A stretch of 64,000 bases of DNA from Aplysia californica (Eukaryota > Mollusca > Gastropoda > Aplysiida > Aplysiidae): the NCBI RefSeq assembly GCF_000002075.1, contig NW_004797368.1:1018400-1082399 (forward strand). The letters are read 5' to 3'. The notes below the pieces were generated by a model that saw only the letters and a list, made by a program, of their open reading frames with translations, ran no database searches and was not told where the DNA came from. Below are positions 37,901-51,400 of the stretch, piece after piece; position 1 is the first letter of the stretch; each line of letters begins with the position of its first letter. Both the position numbers and the translations under genes were made by a program.

Positions 37901-40900
37901 CTAAATAGGAGTATTAGAAAATTAGACAGCAGAGCAGAGACAGAGCCACTGACCCCACTATTGTGCAGGTAGAAAAGTGAATGTGGTTTGGGATGTCAGC
38001 CTGTGGTAACTTTATTCTTTTCCTAAGGTCCCAATGTCTATGGTGTATTGTATACAGAAGATATGAGTTTGATTCCCACATGGGAACGTTTTTGTTATCG
38101 AGAATCTCCATTATTCTGCTTGGATGCTGTATCCCACTCGGGGCAAAACAAATTTCATCTTAAGCACATAGTCTGTGATTAGCCCATCTCCTGTTTTTTT
38201 CCTAATTTTTGTTTCATCATTGGTCCTCTTGCAGGCCATTGGAAAAATTAGGGAATTTTTGCTGCAAAAGATTTACGCCTTCCGCAAACCCATGACCAAC
38301 TACCAAATACCTCAGAATACACTGCTCAAGTTCAGGTAAGAATTGCTCTTTTCCTCAAGGTTTTTGCACTCAAGAATTGTAGACAAGTGCCCTACTTAGA
38401 GCAGTTGATATCTGGTTCTAGGTTTTACTTTGTCTACAGCCGCTTAATGACTTTTTGTCTAACAAAACTAATTTGAACTTGCATGGAATATTCTGACCAG
38501 AAAAATCACACCAGCAGGGACTCGAAACTGCACCATATTCTCTCTTTTGGTATGCGTACCTTCTTGATACCAGAGAAATGATTCTCTGAGCTAAAAAAAA
38601 GAGTAAGGTGCAAAATGTATGATAGTCGGGACAATTTCTATTACGTGTTTGTACCCCTAACCTCATAGACTGTCATCTGAGCTTTTGGAATGTTAACTAT
38701 ACAGCTGTATGATCTGTACATGACCCTCAAAGACAAGATGCGTTCTTTTCATTTTCTTTGTGTTGTTGATTTAGAATCTTGAAAAAAAATGGATTTTTTA
38801 AAGTTATCTCTTTAAAGAAATTTTGTTTAGCACGACAGTTATTTTTCTGTTTTATCCCACAAACTTGTAGTGAATTCCTGATGGTTTTTGTCATAAAATC
38901 TTCAATGAATTCCTGATATTTTTGTCTCAGAATCTACAATGAGTTCCTGATGTTTTTTGTCTTAGAATCTTCAACATTTACTTGATGCTTTTGTCTCAGA
39001 ATCTTCAATGAATTCATGATGTTTTTTCTTAGAATCTTCAACATTTTTACTTGATGTTTTTATCTTAGAATCTTCAATGAGTTCCTTTTTATTTTGTCTC
39101 AGAGTCTTCAACAAATTCCTGATGTTTTTGTCTCAGAATCTTCAATGAGTTCCTTTTTATTTTGTCTCAGAATCTTCAACAAATTCCTGATGTTTTTGTC
39201 TCAGAATCTTCAACAAATTCCTGATGTTTTTGTCTCAGAATCTTCAATGAGTTCCTGATGGCCAACGAGCGCCATGTGGCCAAGGAGGTGCGGGATGAGT
39301 ACGTTGAGACCATGAGCAAGATCTACTACTCCTACTTCAAGGGCTATTCCAGCAGGCTCACCAAGCTACAGGTAGGTCACAGCTCACAGAGTCTCTTTTA
39401 GTTCTTTCACTTCTTGGGTTAGTTTAGTTTGGCTTGAGTGAAGAGCAGCACACCGACACAATAATGAAGCAAGACTGAAGGCAAGAGAGTAAGGGGAGAC
39501 CTAGCAGAAGTTGTGAACAAGATATAGAAGCATTGTTTGGAGCTGAAACGATTGAGGCTGGCAGAGTGACAAGAGACAATGTTGTTTTATTGCTGAAAGG
39601 TTTGAGAAACAACATCCAACTACTGAAAAAGCCAAAAAGAAGAAGTGGTAGAAAAGGGAAAGACTAGTAGTGAAGAGCACGAGAGGGGGGAGGGTTGAGA
39701 AGTAATGCATGTCGGTGGCACTGTCGGACCGCCTGCTCATCTCTCAAAATTCTCGGAAGTTAAAAAATGACAAGGTATAAGAAGCTACCTATGTTCTGAG
39801 CATTTATAAGGGGTTTTGTAATTAGACTCGGTCAGCCATGTCTCTGAAATTATTATGTAAAACTGTGTCTTGCCACGTTCCTTCGTGTACGATGAAGAGA
39901 AGTGTCTGGGGTCTGCTTATTTCACAGATCTTTTTGTGATGAACTTGATAAGTCTACTCTCTGTCAGTTAAATGTTGAAGCGATATTTCTCGTTTTTTTA
40001 CGAGCTGGTTTTACTGCTTCATTTTGTAATGTGATAAGATAACTAAACTCAATTTTGCAAGCTCTTGACCTTCTCTTCAAGCGATCTTAATTGTGGCGAT
40101 TGGGGTGCTAAACATTTGCATTCATTTTCCTTTTACTAGCTATCTAGTAACAAAGAGTAAAGCGTCAAACACCAGTCTTGTACTAGTCTGTTACCATCAG
40201 GCACTGGCAGTCAGTACACAGAGGGCTCAAGTGGGCCTTGGTTCTAAATACAGTGGAACTTGTCCAAGACAACCACGCATTATCGAGGAGAAGAGTGGTC
40301 ATCTTTGACCGGTGGTCCTCTTGAACAGTGTCATTATAATGCACAAAAAGATGCAAAGTGGCTAGTGGGAAGTGGTTGTTTGTACAAGTGATTGTGTTGG
40401 ATAGGGGGTTGTTGGAGTCGCTTCTACTGTACTGTGAAATTTTATTATCATGGTGGGATCAAATAACTTGATGACTTCCGCTTTTTTTTTTTTTCAACAT
40501 ATATTGAGAAAAAGACATTTGTCTAGTGCTTTTAAGATATAACTTTATTGACTTTTTAGTTGTGGGCTGACCTTGTTCATCAGTTTGATGAACCATTGTT
40601 TTTTGAGATTTTTGGTGTTGTTTTTTTTCACCATCACTCTTTCAGTTTCCGTGTGTTTGGAGATCATTTTGTTAGTGTTTTTCAAGGGGAGGAGGTGGAT
40701 GAGAAAAGTCCATTATATGATTCGAACAACATTATGATCATTTGTGGTTGAATATTCCTAGCTAATAATAGCGACTTTTCTGAACTTTCACAGTCTTTCT
40801 GTTCAGTTTAGCATCTATGTGCGGAATTTTATACATAACTAAACTATTCTGCTGTGGATGTTTTGTCATCCTGTCTTCACAGATGTGTCTCACCATGCCT

Positions 40901-43900
40901 TTTGATTTATAGGGAATCTATTTTCTTTTTGATTAATGTTCTGCAGATATTTTCTCAAGACTGTTTGCATTTATCGTTATCACTCTCTCTCTCTCTTTTT
41001 GTCTGTGCTTTTAACCAACTTACTTTCATTCATAGATTGTGAGTATATTTTACACATTTTTGTGAAATTGTTGTGAGCCATTGTTTTTCTTTTGTTTCTT
41101 TGTGCAGACATTCATTTCTCCCTTTTTTTTTATGTAGTAGATTTTATATATGCACTTTCTGTTTTCAGAGATATGTTCACCATTGTCTTAGGTTGTATTA
41201 CTAATGGGTTAGTTGTATGTTGTGGAGATATATTTCACCATTACCATTACCATTCATCATATCACTGACTGCTTTAATGTGTGTCTTTGAAACAGTTTCT
41301 CAGGTGTTCACCATTGTCTTTCATTGCGTCACTGATCTGTTACATATATGGTGTCTAGATAAATTTGCCATTATCCTTCATATTATATCACTAACTTTTA
41401 AGATGTATTTTGTCTAGATAAGTGGTCCATTATCCTTCTTAATGTCACTGACTGGTTAGAAGTAAGTTGTCTAGATAAATCCTCCAGGTTTCATTTTTGT
41501 TCTGTTTAGTATTATTGAAAAGCTTCAGACTGTTAAGATTTTTTTTTTACTTTACTTTCTTTCATCATCCACACCACATTTTTCTTATTTCTTTACTTAC
41601 GGAAAAACACAGATTTTGACAGGCGGCTGCCTTATTTGTCTCTATACATTTCTTTCTTAACCGTAGCCGTGTGATAAGTGTCGTGGCTTTGTTGTTGTGT
41701 TAAGTATACTGGAAGTTGTGCAAGGAACGAGGTAGACCATGAACTGGTATCTCTTTAAATCTTTAAATAACATTTTTTCATCTTTTGGGGGGGGGGGGGG
41801 GGGGGGGCTGGTGTAATCTAGCTCACAAAATTCAGCTTGCACTGTGGAAATAATATAGAGGCGAACAAGATTTGGAAATGTCTGATGAATGCCAACTGTA
41901 GATGCAGAAATCCGAGAATCTGCGGCCCTGTGTCAATATGTGTCGTGACATTGTGGAATCAGGCGCTGGTCAATTTTGGGGACATTTGGAATTACTGATA
42001 TCATTGTGAAGCTTGTTCATTTGTTTTCCTTTTTATAAAAAAAATATACCCATCTATCTCAAATACAAGTCAAAGTATTTGCAATTGATTGGGGGGGGGG
42101 GGGGGGAATGGGTGTGTCTGGTGTCAGATAAAAACAGCAAGAAAATGGCTGCCTAAGTTTGGTGACTTCGAAAGCTTTGCGTCTCCTTGGAAACTGCAAG
42201 TTTATATTTTTTGTGCCTATGATTATTATTCAGTAAAATCCCCACAGAAATGTGTTTTTAAGTAGACATAAAAAGTGATGATCAAACAATGAAAAAAAAG
42301 ATTAAAATTGTGCAACGGGTGGAAAAATGCTAGTTTCTTCGATTTCATTATCTTGAAGAGCACCTGATTAAACCACAATGCCACACATATGATAATAATA
42401 GATTGAATTTTCATCAGTTATGTGTTCTGGAAACTAGGCTCTATGAGCTGAACTATTTTATTATAAAAGTTTTCTGTGTTCTCTGTTGTTGCTTTATTTA
42501 GAGTCATAAAATTCTGAGCTCAAACAATGTTCCTCTGGTTAAAGTCTTGTATGTAAATGCTTAGATGTCACAGTATGTGTAACTTGACAACGTCGTTGTA
42601 GGCCTACTGTCTTGTTTATTTGTGTATGGTTTCTTATCTTGTGTGTACAGCTGCTTCGTGGGTGGTTGGTGGGTGCCCTAGTGTGATCTGCTCCTTCTTT
42701 CCTATCAAACATCTATCATCCTTATCTCTCCTCCTTTTTTGTGTTTGTTACTCTCTTGTAACATCTCTAATCTTCGGCACTTTTATGACCTTATTGTATT
42801 GCAAGTCCCGTAATATACACTTACTTGAATTAAAACAAATACTTGCTTCTTATTGTGTTGTTACTGCTACTGGCGGTTTTTGCATGTACAGAAAAGAATT
42901 CTTCAGTGAGGCTTTGCAGGCTTGAGTACTCTCCTGGTGACCAGTCAGAAAATTTCCTGGGCTTTTCCTTGTGGCATGATATCTTTGGGTTTGTGGGCTC
43001 TTTGAAACACAAATAAAGCTGGGATGTAGAGATGATCTGTATAGAACGGGACTTAACCTGTCACTTAACACGCTTGCGTTTTAACAAGTTCTCTTTGGAA
43101 AAATTCAGATGTGTGTGTGTGTGTGCATGTGTAGTTAGTTTGTTGTTTTGTTATTGTTTTTTTCTTGGATGTGAATCTTGGATCTTATGTTGGAAAAGAT
43201 AAAGCCCAAACCTAACATTGCTCACACTGACATCTTTGCATTTCTCATTCTCACTGGACAGTTGAAGCAGGAAGTCAATTCATTCTCCCATCAGTGACTT
43301 TTTTGTTACCCAAAGGAAGGGTTGTCATTCTCCCAGGAGTGACCTTTCCATCCCAGGGAATGGATGTCGGTGACTTTTCCATCCCATCCTAGGGAAAAGA
43401 TGTCATTCTGATAGTGACTTTTTTTTTTATTAAGCCAGGGAATGGGAGGGGGGAGTGGGCTACTTTTCTATAACAGGGAGGGTATTATTTGCTGGGCTAT
43501 AGCGTTGACTGTTGTTGTTACTGACGTATAAACTTGCAGATTCCTTGTGAAGAGACCCCGGAAAACTTGTCCACCGTGTTACGTACCATCATTCGACCTC
43601 GATTCTTTTCTAAAATGGTAACAGCAGGATGGGATTCTTTTGTTTTGGGTTGTTTCTTCCTTTGCTATATCCGGGTTTTTCTGTTTGCCTAAGGCAGTTC
43701 TTCAGCTTTTGACTGAATGCGGTATTTCACATATTGGGAGGTTCATGCTTGCCTGTAACTGTAAATGTGGGTTCACTATGGGTTTTGAGAAATATATATT
43801 TTTGTTACATGAGGGTATTTCTTTGAAAACTGCAGTCTTTGTAGAGACATGATTTTACTGTCTGAGTCATATCCTTAGCAACACTCTTCACTGCTTCCCT

Positions 43901-45092
43901 ATATTGGTTCAGATTAATGTCAAGAAAGCACTTACTGTGGCCTCTGTTCTAAACAAACTCTTGCTTATTGCACATACTGCTTTGTTCTTCTCAGTAAAAG
44001 TTTCACATGCTCATCTCTGCTAACAATGAGTGGATAGGAGGGCATCACTGATTTGTCCTACTTCTTTACCTTTCCACCTGCTGTTTCTGTGTGATTGCCC
44101 TGCTTTGTATCTCCAATCAATAGCCATTATTGTATAGAAGTACATGTAAAAGTCTCACATGTTCATCTCTGCTAACAATGAGTGGGTTGGAGGGCATCAC
44201 TGATAGATACTACTTCTTTACCTTCCCCCCTGTCGTTTCTGTATGGCTGACCTGCTTTTTACCTACAATCAGTACCTGTTATTGTGTCGATGTGTATCTC
44301 TTTCCTCAAGCGAAACTAGTCTATCAGAACTCTGTTCATTTTTCCTTGTTTAATGAACTGGGAGAGTGGTTTGTGAAGATGAATGCATACATATTGAGGT
44401 ATCAAATTCTTCTTTTATGGATTAATTATCATCAATTGTATTTGATCTCTGTTCAAGATGTAAAAAAAAAGAAAAGAGGTAATATACAAAATTTAGAGAG
44501 TAAGCTTTGTTTCTCTGTTGAGACCTACGGAATCACATTTTTATGTCAGTAGAGTTCAGGAAGGTCAGGTTTGTTCTTTTTTTGTTTTTTGAATCATGAA
44601 AATCGGCATACGAAAAACTAACTAGTATTCAGTAGGCCCAGGGGCCCCCCTTCCAGTGCAGGATTGCCACTTGTACTTCTTGTGAGGAAATGTTAGAGAA
44701 TAGCTATGGATGAATTTGTCTCAGAATTCTTATCGATGCAACATGACGGCCTTTCTCTCTGCTCTTTACTGGTTGAGGTGCTTGTGCATGGCTGGCTTCT
44801 CTCGTCTTTGTCTTCATCCTCCTCCCACTTCTCCTCCTTCCTCCTTCTTCTGGCTTTGTTTTGCTTGTCCTGCATACGTCTGCCTTGTTTTTATCCCATT
44901 CCCTCCTGTGATTCTTGCTCAAAACGCATGCCGTCTTGTCTTGCATGGCAGAAAGTTGTTTTGTCTGGTGTTGGGTTTACTCTGTCGGGTCGACTGTCGT
45001 CAGAGATGAGAAAAGCAAAGCGGACAGTGTGAAGGGTCAGGAAAGAAGCGTCACTGGTCAGATGGTTGGAATTGGGTTTCTGTTGTTCATGG

Positions 45093-45158
<66 letters not shown>

Positions 45159-45426
45159 AGGAGTGTAGTGTAGTGGGGGAATGGAGAAGGGCTTTGTTTG
45201 TATAAGGGATCCGTGGGGGTCATGCAGCATGTAGAGGGATGACTGGAACAAATGGTTTGATTTTTCAAGTTTAAAAAAAATATTTTTTTGTTAAACCCAA
45301 GGATCATTTTCCCAGAATTTTGAGACTTTAGAGTTCTCTTGTTCATTATTCGCGTCTTGTCTGTCTGTGTGTGTGATGTCCAAAAATGACTTCAGAGCAC
45401 TCTTGTTTGTGTCTTGTCTTTCTATT

Positions 45427-45460
<34 letters not shown>

Positions 45461-48400
45461 TGTGTGTGTGTCAGGAAAAGACCTCTCAACCGTATGAGAC
45501 TTAAAGAAAATGCCCTCTCCATTCGTGTGATGTCATCAAGCATTTTTACAATAACTTACAGTGCAGTGCATTGTCCAATTTGTTCTAGAAACCCCTGCTT
45601 CTTAAAAGTTTTGCTCCTAAGGAATTTTTTTGTTTTTGTTTTGTGATTACCTTCTTCGTTATCAACAATTTTTTTTAATTCTTTGTCATCAGAGACAGTT
45701 AGCAAAACTGGTAAAGTTTTTCCCTTTCTCCTTTTCATTCTCTCTCTCTCTCTCATCTTTTGTTATGCTGTATTATATGAAACATTTTTGTTTTGCTCTG
45801 CGGACAAGGGAGATGGGTGCTTAGTCTAGCATCCGAGCTGTGTCGACTGTCAGTCTAGTGTGTCACTGGTCACCTGGAGACTCCCTTCTTTCCCTCCTCC
45901 CCCTTATCTTACAAGACACCTCCTCTTCCTCCCCAACCTTCTTTTGCTCTTTCTCCTTTTCTACTTTCTTTTCCACTACCTTCCACCTCTTCATTTGCCC
46001 CTCCTCCTCTTCAACCATTTCCATCTGTGCTACTAGCTCAACTTCTTCCTCCTCTACATCACCTCTTTGCCGTCCTCATCTTCCTCCTCCTCCTTCTCCA
46101 CTACCTTATCTCCCTACTTCTCCTCTTCCTCCTCCTCGTCATTCTCCTCCTTTTCCTCTCCTCCTCCTCTTCTTCACCCTTTTCCTTCTCCTTCTCTCAT
46201 TCCCCCTTCCTTCCCCCTTAGTCCATACAGATCTGTGGTCCCGGAATGCTGCATTGTGGTGGTCTGGTTGTGTGTCCACCCCTTGGTTTGGAAGGTGCAC
46301 AATGTAATTTTTGTTTCTTTCCCACTGCTGGGGAAGCCTGGCTCTCAATTGGTGGAAGGTTTTTTTAAAAACTTTTTTTTTCTTGTCTCTGGTGCATGGT
46401 TTTATTGTTTAAAATTATTGGTCAGTTTGTTTTCTAAATAAATACTCTACGACATTTTATTTACGACTTATCTTTACCTAGTTTGAGCCACTCAGTGTAG
46501 TGAATGTATGTATGTAAAGGTATAAGCTGTCAGTACCATCTTCCTCTGACTATGCGATGCATGTAAAAGATAAGTGGTCGACTAGAGGTGTGATGCTGTC
46601 ATAGTCATTGTGAAATCTTACATAGAGTCTAACACACACCATATAGCGAAATCAGCAGGTCACAGAAATCTTTTCATTGTGTACGAATTTTGCTATGTTT
46701 ATGTTTTGAATACATGTGTGTATATATATATATATATATATAAGAATGGCATAAAAGAAAAACGGGACCTGAAAATCGGTTCGTTTTGTGCGTGTTTGAC
46801 AGTAACTTTGTTTGAGTGATGAAATACATAGGTTATTACGTGCGGGGCTTGATTGATTACAACATTAAGTGCTGGGAAACCAAGCAAGATAAACTATAGA
46901 GATACCTTGTTCTGAGGAAGTTAGACCTATTGTGTTACCCTCTAACCACTGACCCTGAAATAGATTAAGGTCATCGAAAAATTATTTGAATTTAACATTT
47001 GACTTTTAACAAAACTTTAGGAAATGTGCGGAATGGTGTAAATAGAGATAAAGGTTTGTGTGTGTCTAATCACTCTTTCTACCCTGTCTTTTAAGGGAAG
47101 GGGAGCAGTTGTGTACTGGTATCTGTGGTTTAGTGGCTAGGCACTTTGCTGTTGCATGTGGGAGACCTGAGCTTGATTCCCCAAGTGGGGAGAAAATTTT
47201 TTTCGAGCATCTCAGTCTTTCTGCCAAGATGTTGTATGCCTCTCAGCCATGGCTGGCCCTAACAGACAGAGTCAGAAGCTTTACTTCTAAATGATGTAAA
47301 TTGTCTTGATTTGGGTGTAAAAATACACCTGCATTAAAGAAAAAAATGAAAGCGGTTGTATCTGTGTTGTCCAGTACATGTTCAGTTCCACTGACTGGTA
47401 GGTCATACTTTTTCTTTCCCGAATTTCTGCTTTGTTTTTGTCTGTCTATCTTTCTCCCAGCACTAAGTGACTATTTTTGTCAGTGTGCATTTCTTTACTT
47501 AAAAACTATTTAAAAAAAGAGTAATTGGGTCAGGGAACTGGAAGTAGGAAGAGATTGGTTATTAAGTAGTCTTTTTTTCTCATGAAGGTTCTTTGTTTAA
47601 AACTTGTTGCTATGGCTCTGGTTACTCATTGAACTATTTCTTCTCGTTGTGTCTGTTGGCTTATGTGTGGTTGATCATGTGGGCGATGGGTCGGGTGGTG
47701 TGTGGTGATAGTGACGTGGTGTGTGGAGTGATGGTGCTGAGTGATGTGGACAAGTGTGACAACCACTGAGAGATGTGGTAATGCACAAGATATTGTCAAA
47801 CTAACATTGAGTCACTTACTCTCTTCTCTGCTAACCATTGTCGCATGGCGGGTCCTCAAGGGTTGTTATGTTGCTAGGCTGAACTGTCTCTTGTTCAAGG
47901 AGGGTCTATAGAGGTCACCCATCCAAGAGTCTCCTGTGTTGCTTGACTTTTTTTAGAAAGTTGTTCTCAGACTCAAGACCTCACTTTTTTTTTTTCTTCA
48001 TCATCAAACATTTTAGAAAAATTAAATGAGCCATGCTTCTTTTCTGTTTCAGTTTGAGGAGGCGGCGACCAGAGATGACCTCATGGGGGTGGAGGACACA
48101 GCAAAGAAAGATATCCTTGACTTTGTGGTCTGTGGGATGTCCGTGTATTGAGTCTCTGTGTTACTGTCGCTGTGTGTTTTGGCCATGTGCTGAGTCAGCT
48201 GTTGTGTCCTGCTTAGTTTGTGTTTGTTTTTGTTTGAAGTCCATATGTCTGTATATTTGCCTCAAATGTGATCAAAGCCAAATACTTTCTATTCATGTCG
48301 CTCTTCACTTACGGACCAGCCGTTTAAATGAACACAGACAAGTGCTTTGGTGTGATGTGCGCCTTCTTTCTTATCCAACATCTATCATCCTTATCTCCCA

Positions 48401-51400
48401 TCCTTCTTTTTTTATATTTGTCACTCTTTTGTAACACCTCTGATATTTGGCACTTATACGACCTTATTGTGTTTCAAGTACTCTAAAACTTTTACTAAAA
48501 ACTAAACACAAACACACATGGGAACATGAATGGACCTTGACCCGGCCTCAAGCTTTTTCTCCTCCAAGCCAGCCATGAAGAACCGCTCGACGGTGTTCAC
48601 GCTGGGCAACAGAGGGGACGTCCTCACCACGGAGCTGGAGGCTGCCGTCATTGTGCCACACGCCGCGGCCAAGACAGAGACCAGGGTGAGGGGATGGGGG
48701 AGTGATTGTCTTGTACTGTGGAGGGGGAGGAGATGGTGCAGGAGGAGGAGAAGAAAGAAGTAGTTATGGTTCAAGAAAAGGAGGAGAAGCAGGAAGTAGT
48801 TACAGTCAAAGAGAAGGAGGATAAGGAGGAGAAACAAGATGCAGTTATGGTTGAAGAAAAGTAGAAAAAAGAGGAGTAGCGGGAAGAAGTGGTCAAAGAA
48901 AAAGGGGAGAAGCAGGAAGACATAGTGGTTTGAAGAAAAGGAGGAGCAGCAGGAAGGAAGAGGGAGAAAAGAAGGAGGAGATCATGGACTAGAAGGAGGA
49001 GGAAAAGAGGGAGAAGAAAGAAAAGGAGTGGAAGCTGAAAGTGTAGTTGGGGGAGGGGGAGGAAGGTGTTGTGGCTGAGGAGGTGAGAGGGACAGTTTTG
49101 TGCTTTGTTCAGTGTGACAATCTTACTAGAAACAAATAATAATAATAATGGATAGCATTTGTATAGCACAAATCCCCGCTCAACAGCAAGCTCTATGCGC
49201 TTATCTATAGTACCATGTACCAAGTCAGTTTAGTGTATAACTGATATGCTCTCAAATGTCTTTTACACTTTTGAGTTTTTCGTTATATTTTTAAAACTGA
49301 GTAGGCTATGTATTTTTTTAATGAAAGCAACATTTATCAACTCTTTATCCACTGAGGACGGCAAGCACCATTATTTTGTTGATACGTTTAATATTCCTCA
49401 TAGGAAAAAGATTGAAGAAGATATTATATTTCATGAATAAATATACAAAAAGCGCAAAAGTGTTTTAGAGATATGCTGTCTACATTGATTTCCGAATCGC
49501 TCATGCTCTTTACGTAATTAGCTGAGGCTGGCATTTTGTAGCCACACTAATTTAATGAAAGCTATAGACTTTGGCTATCATTTCATTGTCATCGGTACCC
49601 TGTGTGAGCTGTTGATTCTATATTTTCTTAATATTTTCAATGTTGGCCTGTCCACAGTATTCCTTCGAGAGCATTTTCCGCAGTCTTCACTTTGCCCTGA
49701 TGGACAATTGCTGCCGAGAGTATCTGTTTGTCTCCGACTTCTTCATGGTATCCGGCACTGGGGCCCAGAATCTCTTTGAGAACATCATGGGGAAAACCCT
49801 CACCATGTTCCTGGTCAGTGCCCCTACTGGCTTTATATCTTTCTAATTTGATTGTTTTTATTGGTCTTAAATTATGGTTGTTTAGATTGAGCACATTATT
49901 TTTATATTTATTTTTGCCATTATTTTTATTCTAATAAATAAAAACAGAAATGGGTGTGTGTAACAAGGATTTGGTTGGTTTTAGCATCTAGAGCTGTCTG
50001 CTTTTGTAATGTTTGCTGAGCTGTTGTCAGCCGTGGAGCAAAGTTCAAGAGTAGTCACTAAGTGTGTTTTGTGGGTCTTTTTTGTTCCCTTCCAGAAACT
50101 GGTGGAGGACAGTGTGCAGGAGTGCTATGACTCTATCGGCATCTTCCTGTCGGCTCATGTTGTCTACCGCTACCAGAGCATCATGGCCAAGCGATCTATT
50201 CCAGCTCTGGACAGGTGAGTCAGCTCTGAAGGTCAGCGCATCGTTCTTTCATTTGTGGGACGTTGTCAGGCTGTTTTTCACTGTCCAGTCCATTCGGTGT
50301 TGTGCTGAGGGGTGACAGGGTAGTTCTCTCTCTGTATGTGCCCAAAATACTGCAAAATCCTACTGTAGTTGTGAACAACTCCAACTCTGATGGGCTTGTT
50401 GTCAGATTTCTTGTCTTTTATCTGTATCTCCGGTCTCTTTTTACCTGCGACTCAGGTCTTTTTTTGTCAGCAACTCGGGTCACTTTTTATCTACGACTCA
50501 GGTCACTTTAATGTTGTGACTGCCTCCCCACCCCCACTCCCCAGACATGATGCCCTAGTATTACAAAAGTCAGTTCGGGTGATTTGATGTTAGCATTATT
50601 GTTAGCTATAACTCAATCTCTCTATTGTCGTCTCTTTCTACCGCCCCCTTCCCCACCCCCTGCTGGCAGGTACTGGGAGACAATTCTGAGCAACCTGTGG
50701 CCTCGTTTTGAATACATTGTCAGCATGAACATCCAGAGTGTCCGGGAACGTGACCCCAACAAACTGGGCCACATCGACAACCGACCACACTATGTGAGTT
50801 GTAGCAGTAGCCTACCTTTGATCACCCTTTTTATTTTCTATTTTCAAAGAGGTTCCTATTTTTTAATAGTTTCTAATTTATAAGCCTTTTTAGAGATTCA
50901 AAATATTTTGAATTGTAAAATGTTATGGATCAGTGAATGTGTGCCTTTCATCAGGATACACATTCATTTGAGAACATGTTTTGTGAGTTCTGTTGCTGTA
51001 GTTTGTTGTTTCTCTGCACAATTAAAATTTTTTTTGGTTGTATTTTGACACTTGTTTTGAGATGAAAGATTGTTGAATTGTTTTGTCTAGACTCCCCATT
51101 GGAGCATTGCTGCGACATCTTGTCAAAAATGCCTTTAAAAAAAAATTGTAATGATTTACTGTTAAAAGTTTTGAACATACTCCATGTGAAGTAGAAGTAT
51201 CTGTTATTTTGACCGTTAAACACCATCATTTGTAGTTTTGGTTTGATGAAAGGAAAAGTAAGAATATTTACCATTATAGCTCCTTTCATTTTATTTTTTT
51301 GTAAAGGTCACCCGCAGATTTGCTGAGTTCTCGGCAGCCATCGTTGGCATCAATGTGTCATATCCCAACGAGCGAGTGAATCGTGTCTTGGGTCAGCTGC

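Noticed and set aside
44130-44552. 140-codon plus-strand frame in VPS52 intron 10
   Set aside because: Begins in a family D SINE and has no known domain or useful splice sites.
44891-45346. 151-codon reverse frame
   Set aside because: Runs through a (GT)n microsatellite (His-Thr repeat) and has no recognisable sequence outside it.
45840-46441. 155- and 124-codon frames rich in Ser, Pro, Leu, Phe
   Set aside because: Produced by the CT-rich tract in VPS52 intron 10; no domain and no splice fit.
48771-49223. 150-codon reverse frame rich in Leu, Phe, Ser
   Set aside because: Complement of the GGA/GAA purine tract in intron 12.
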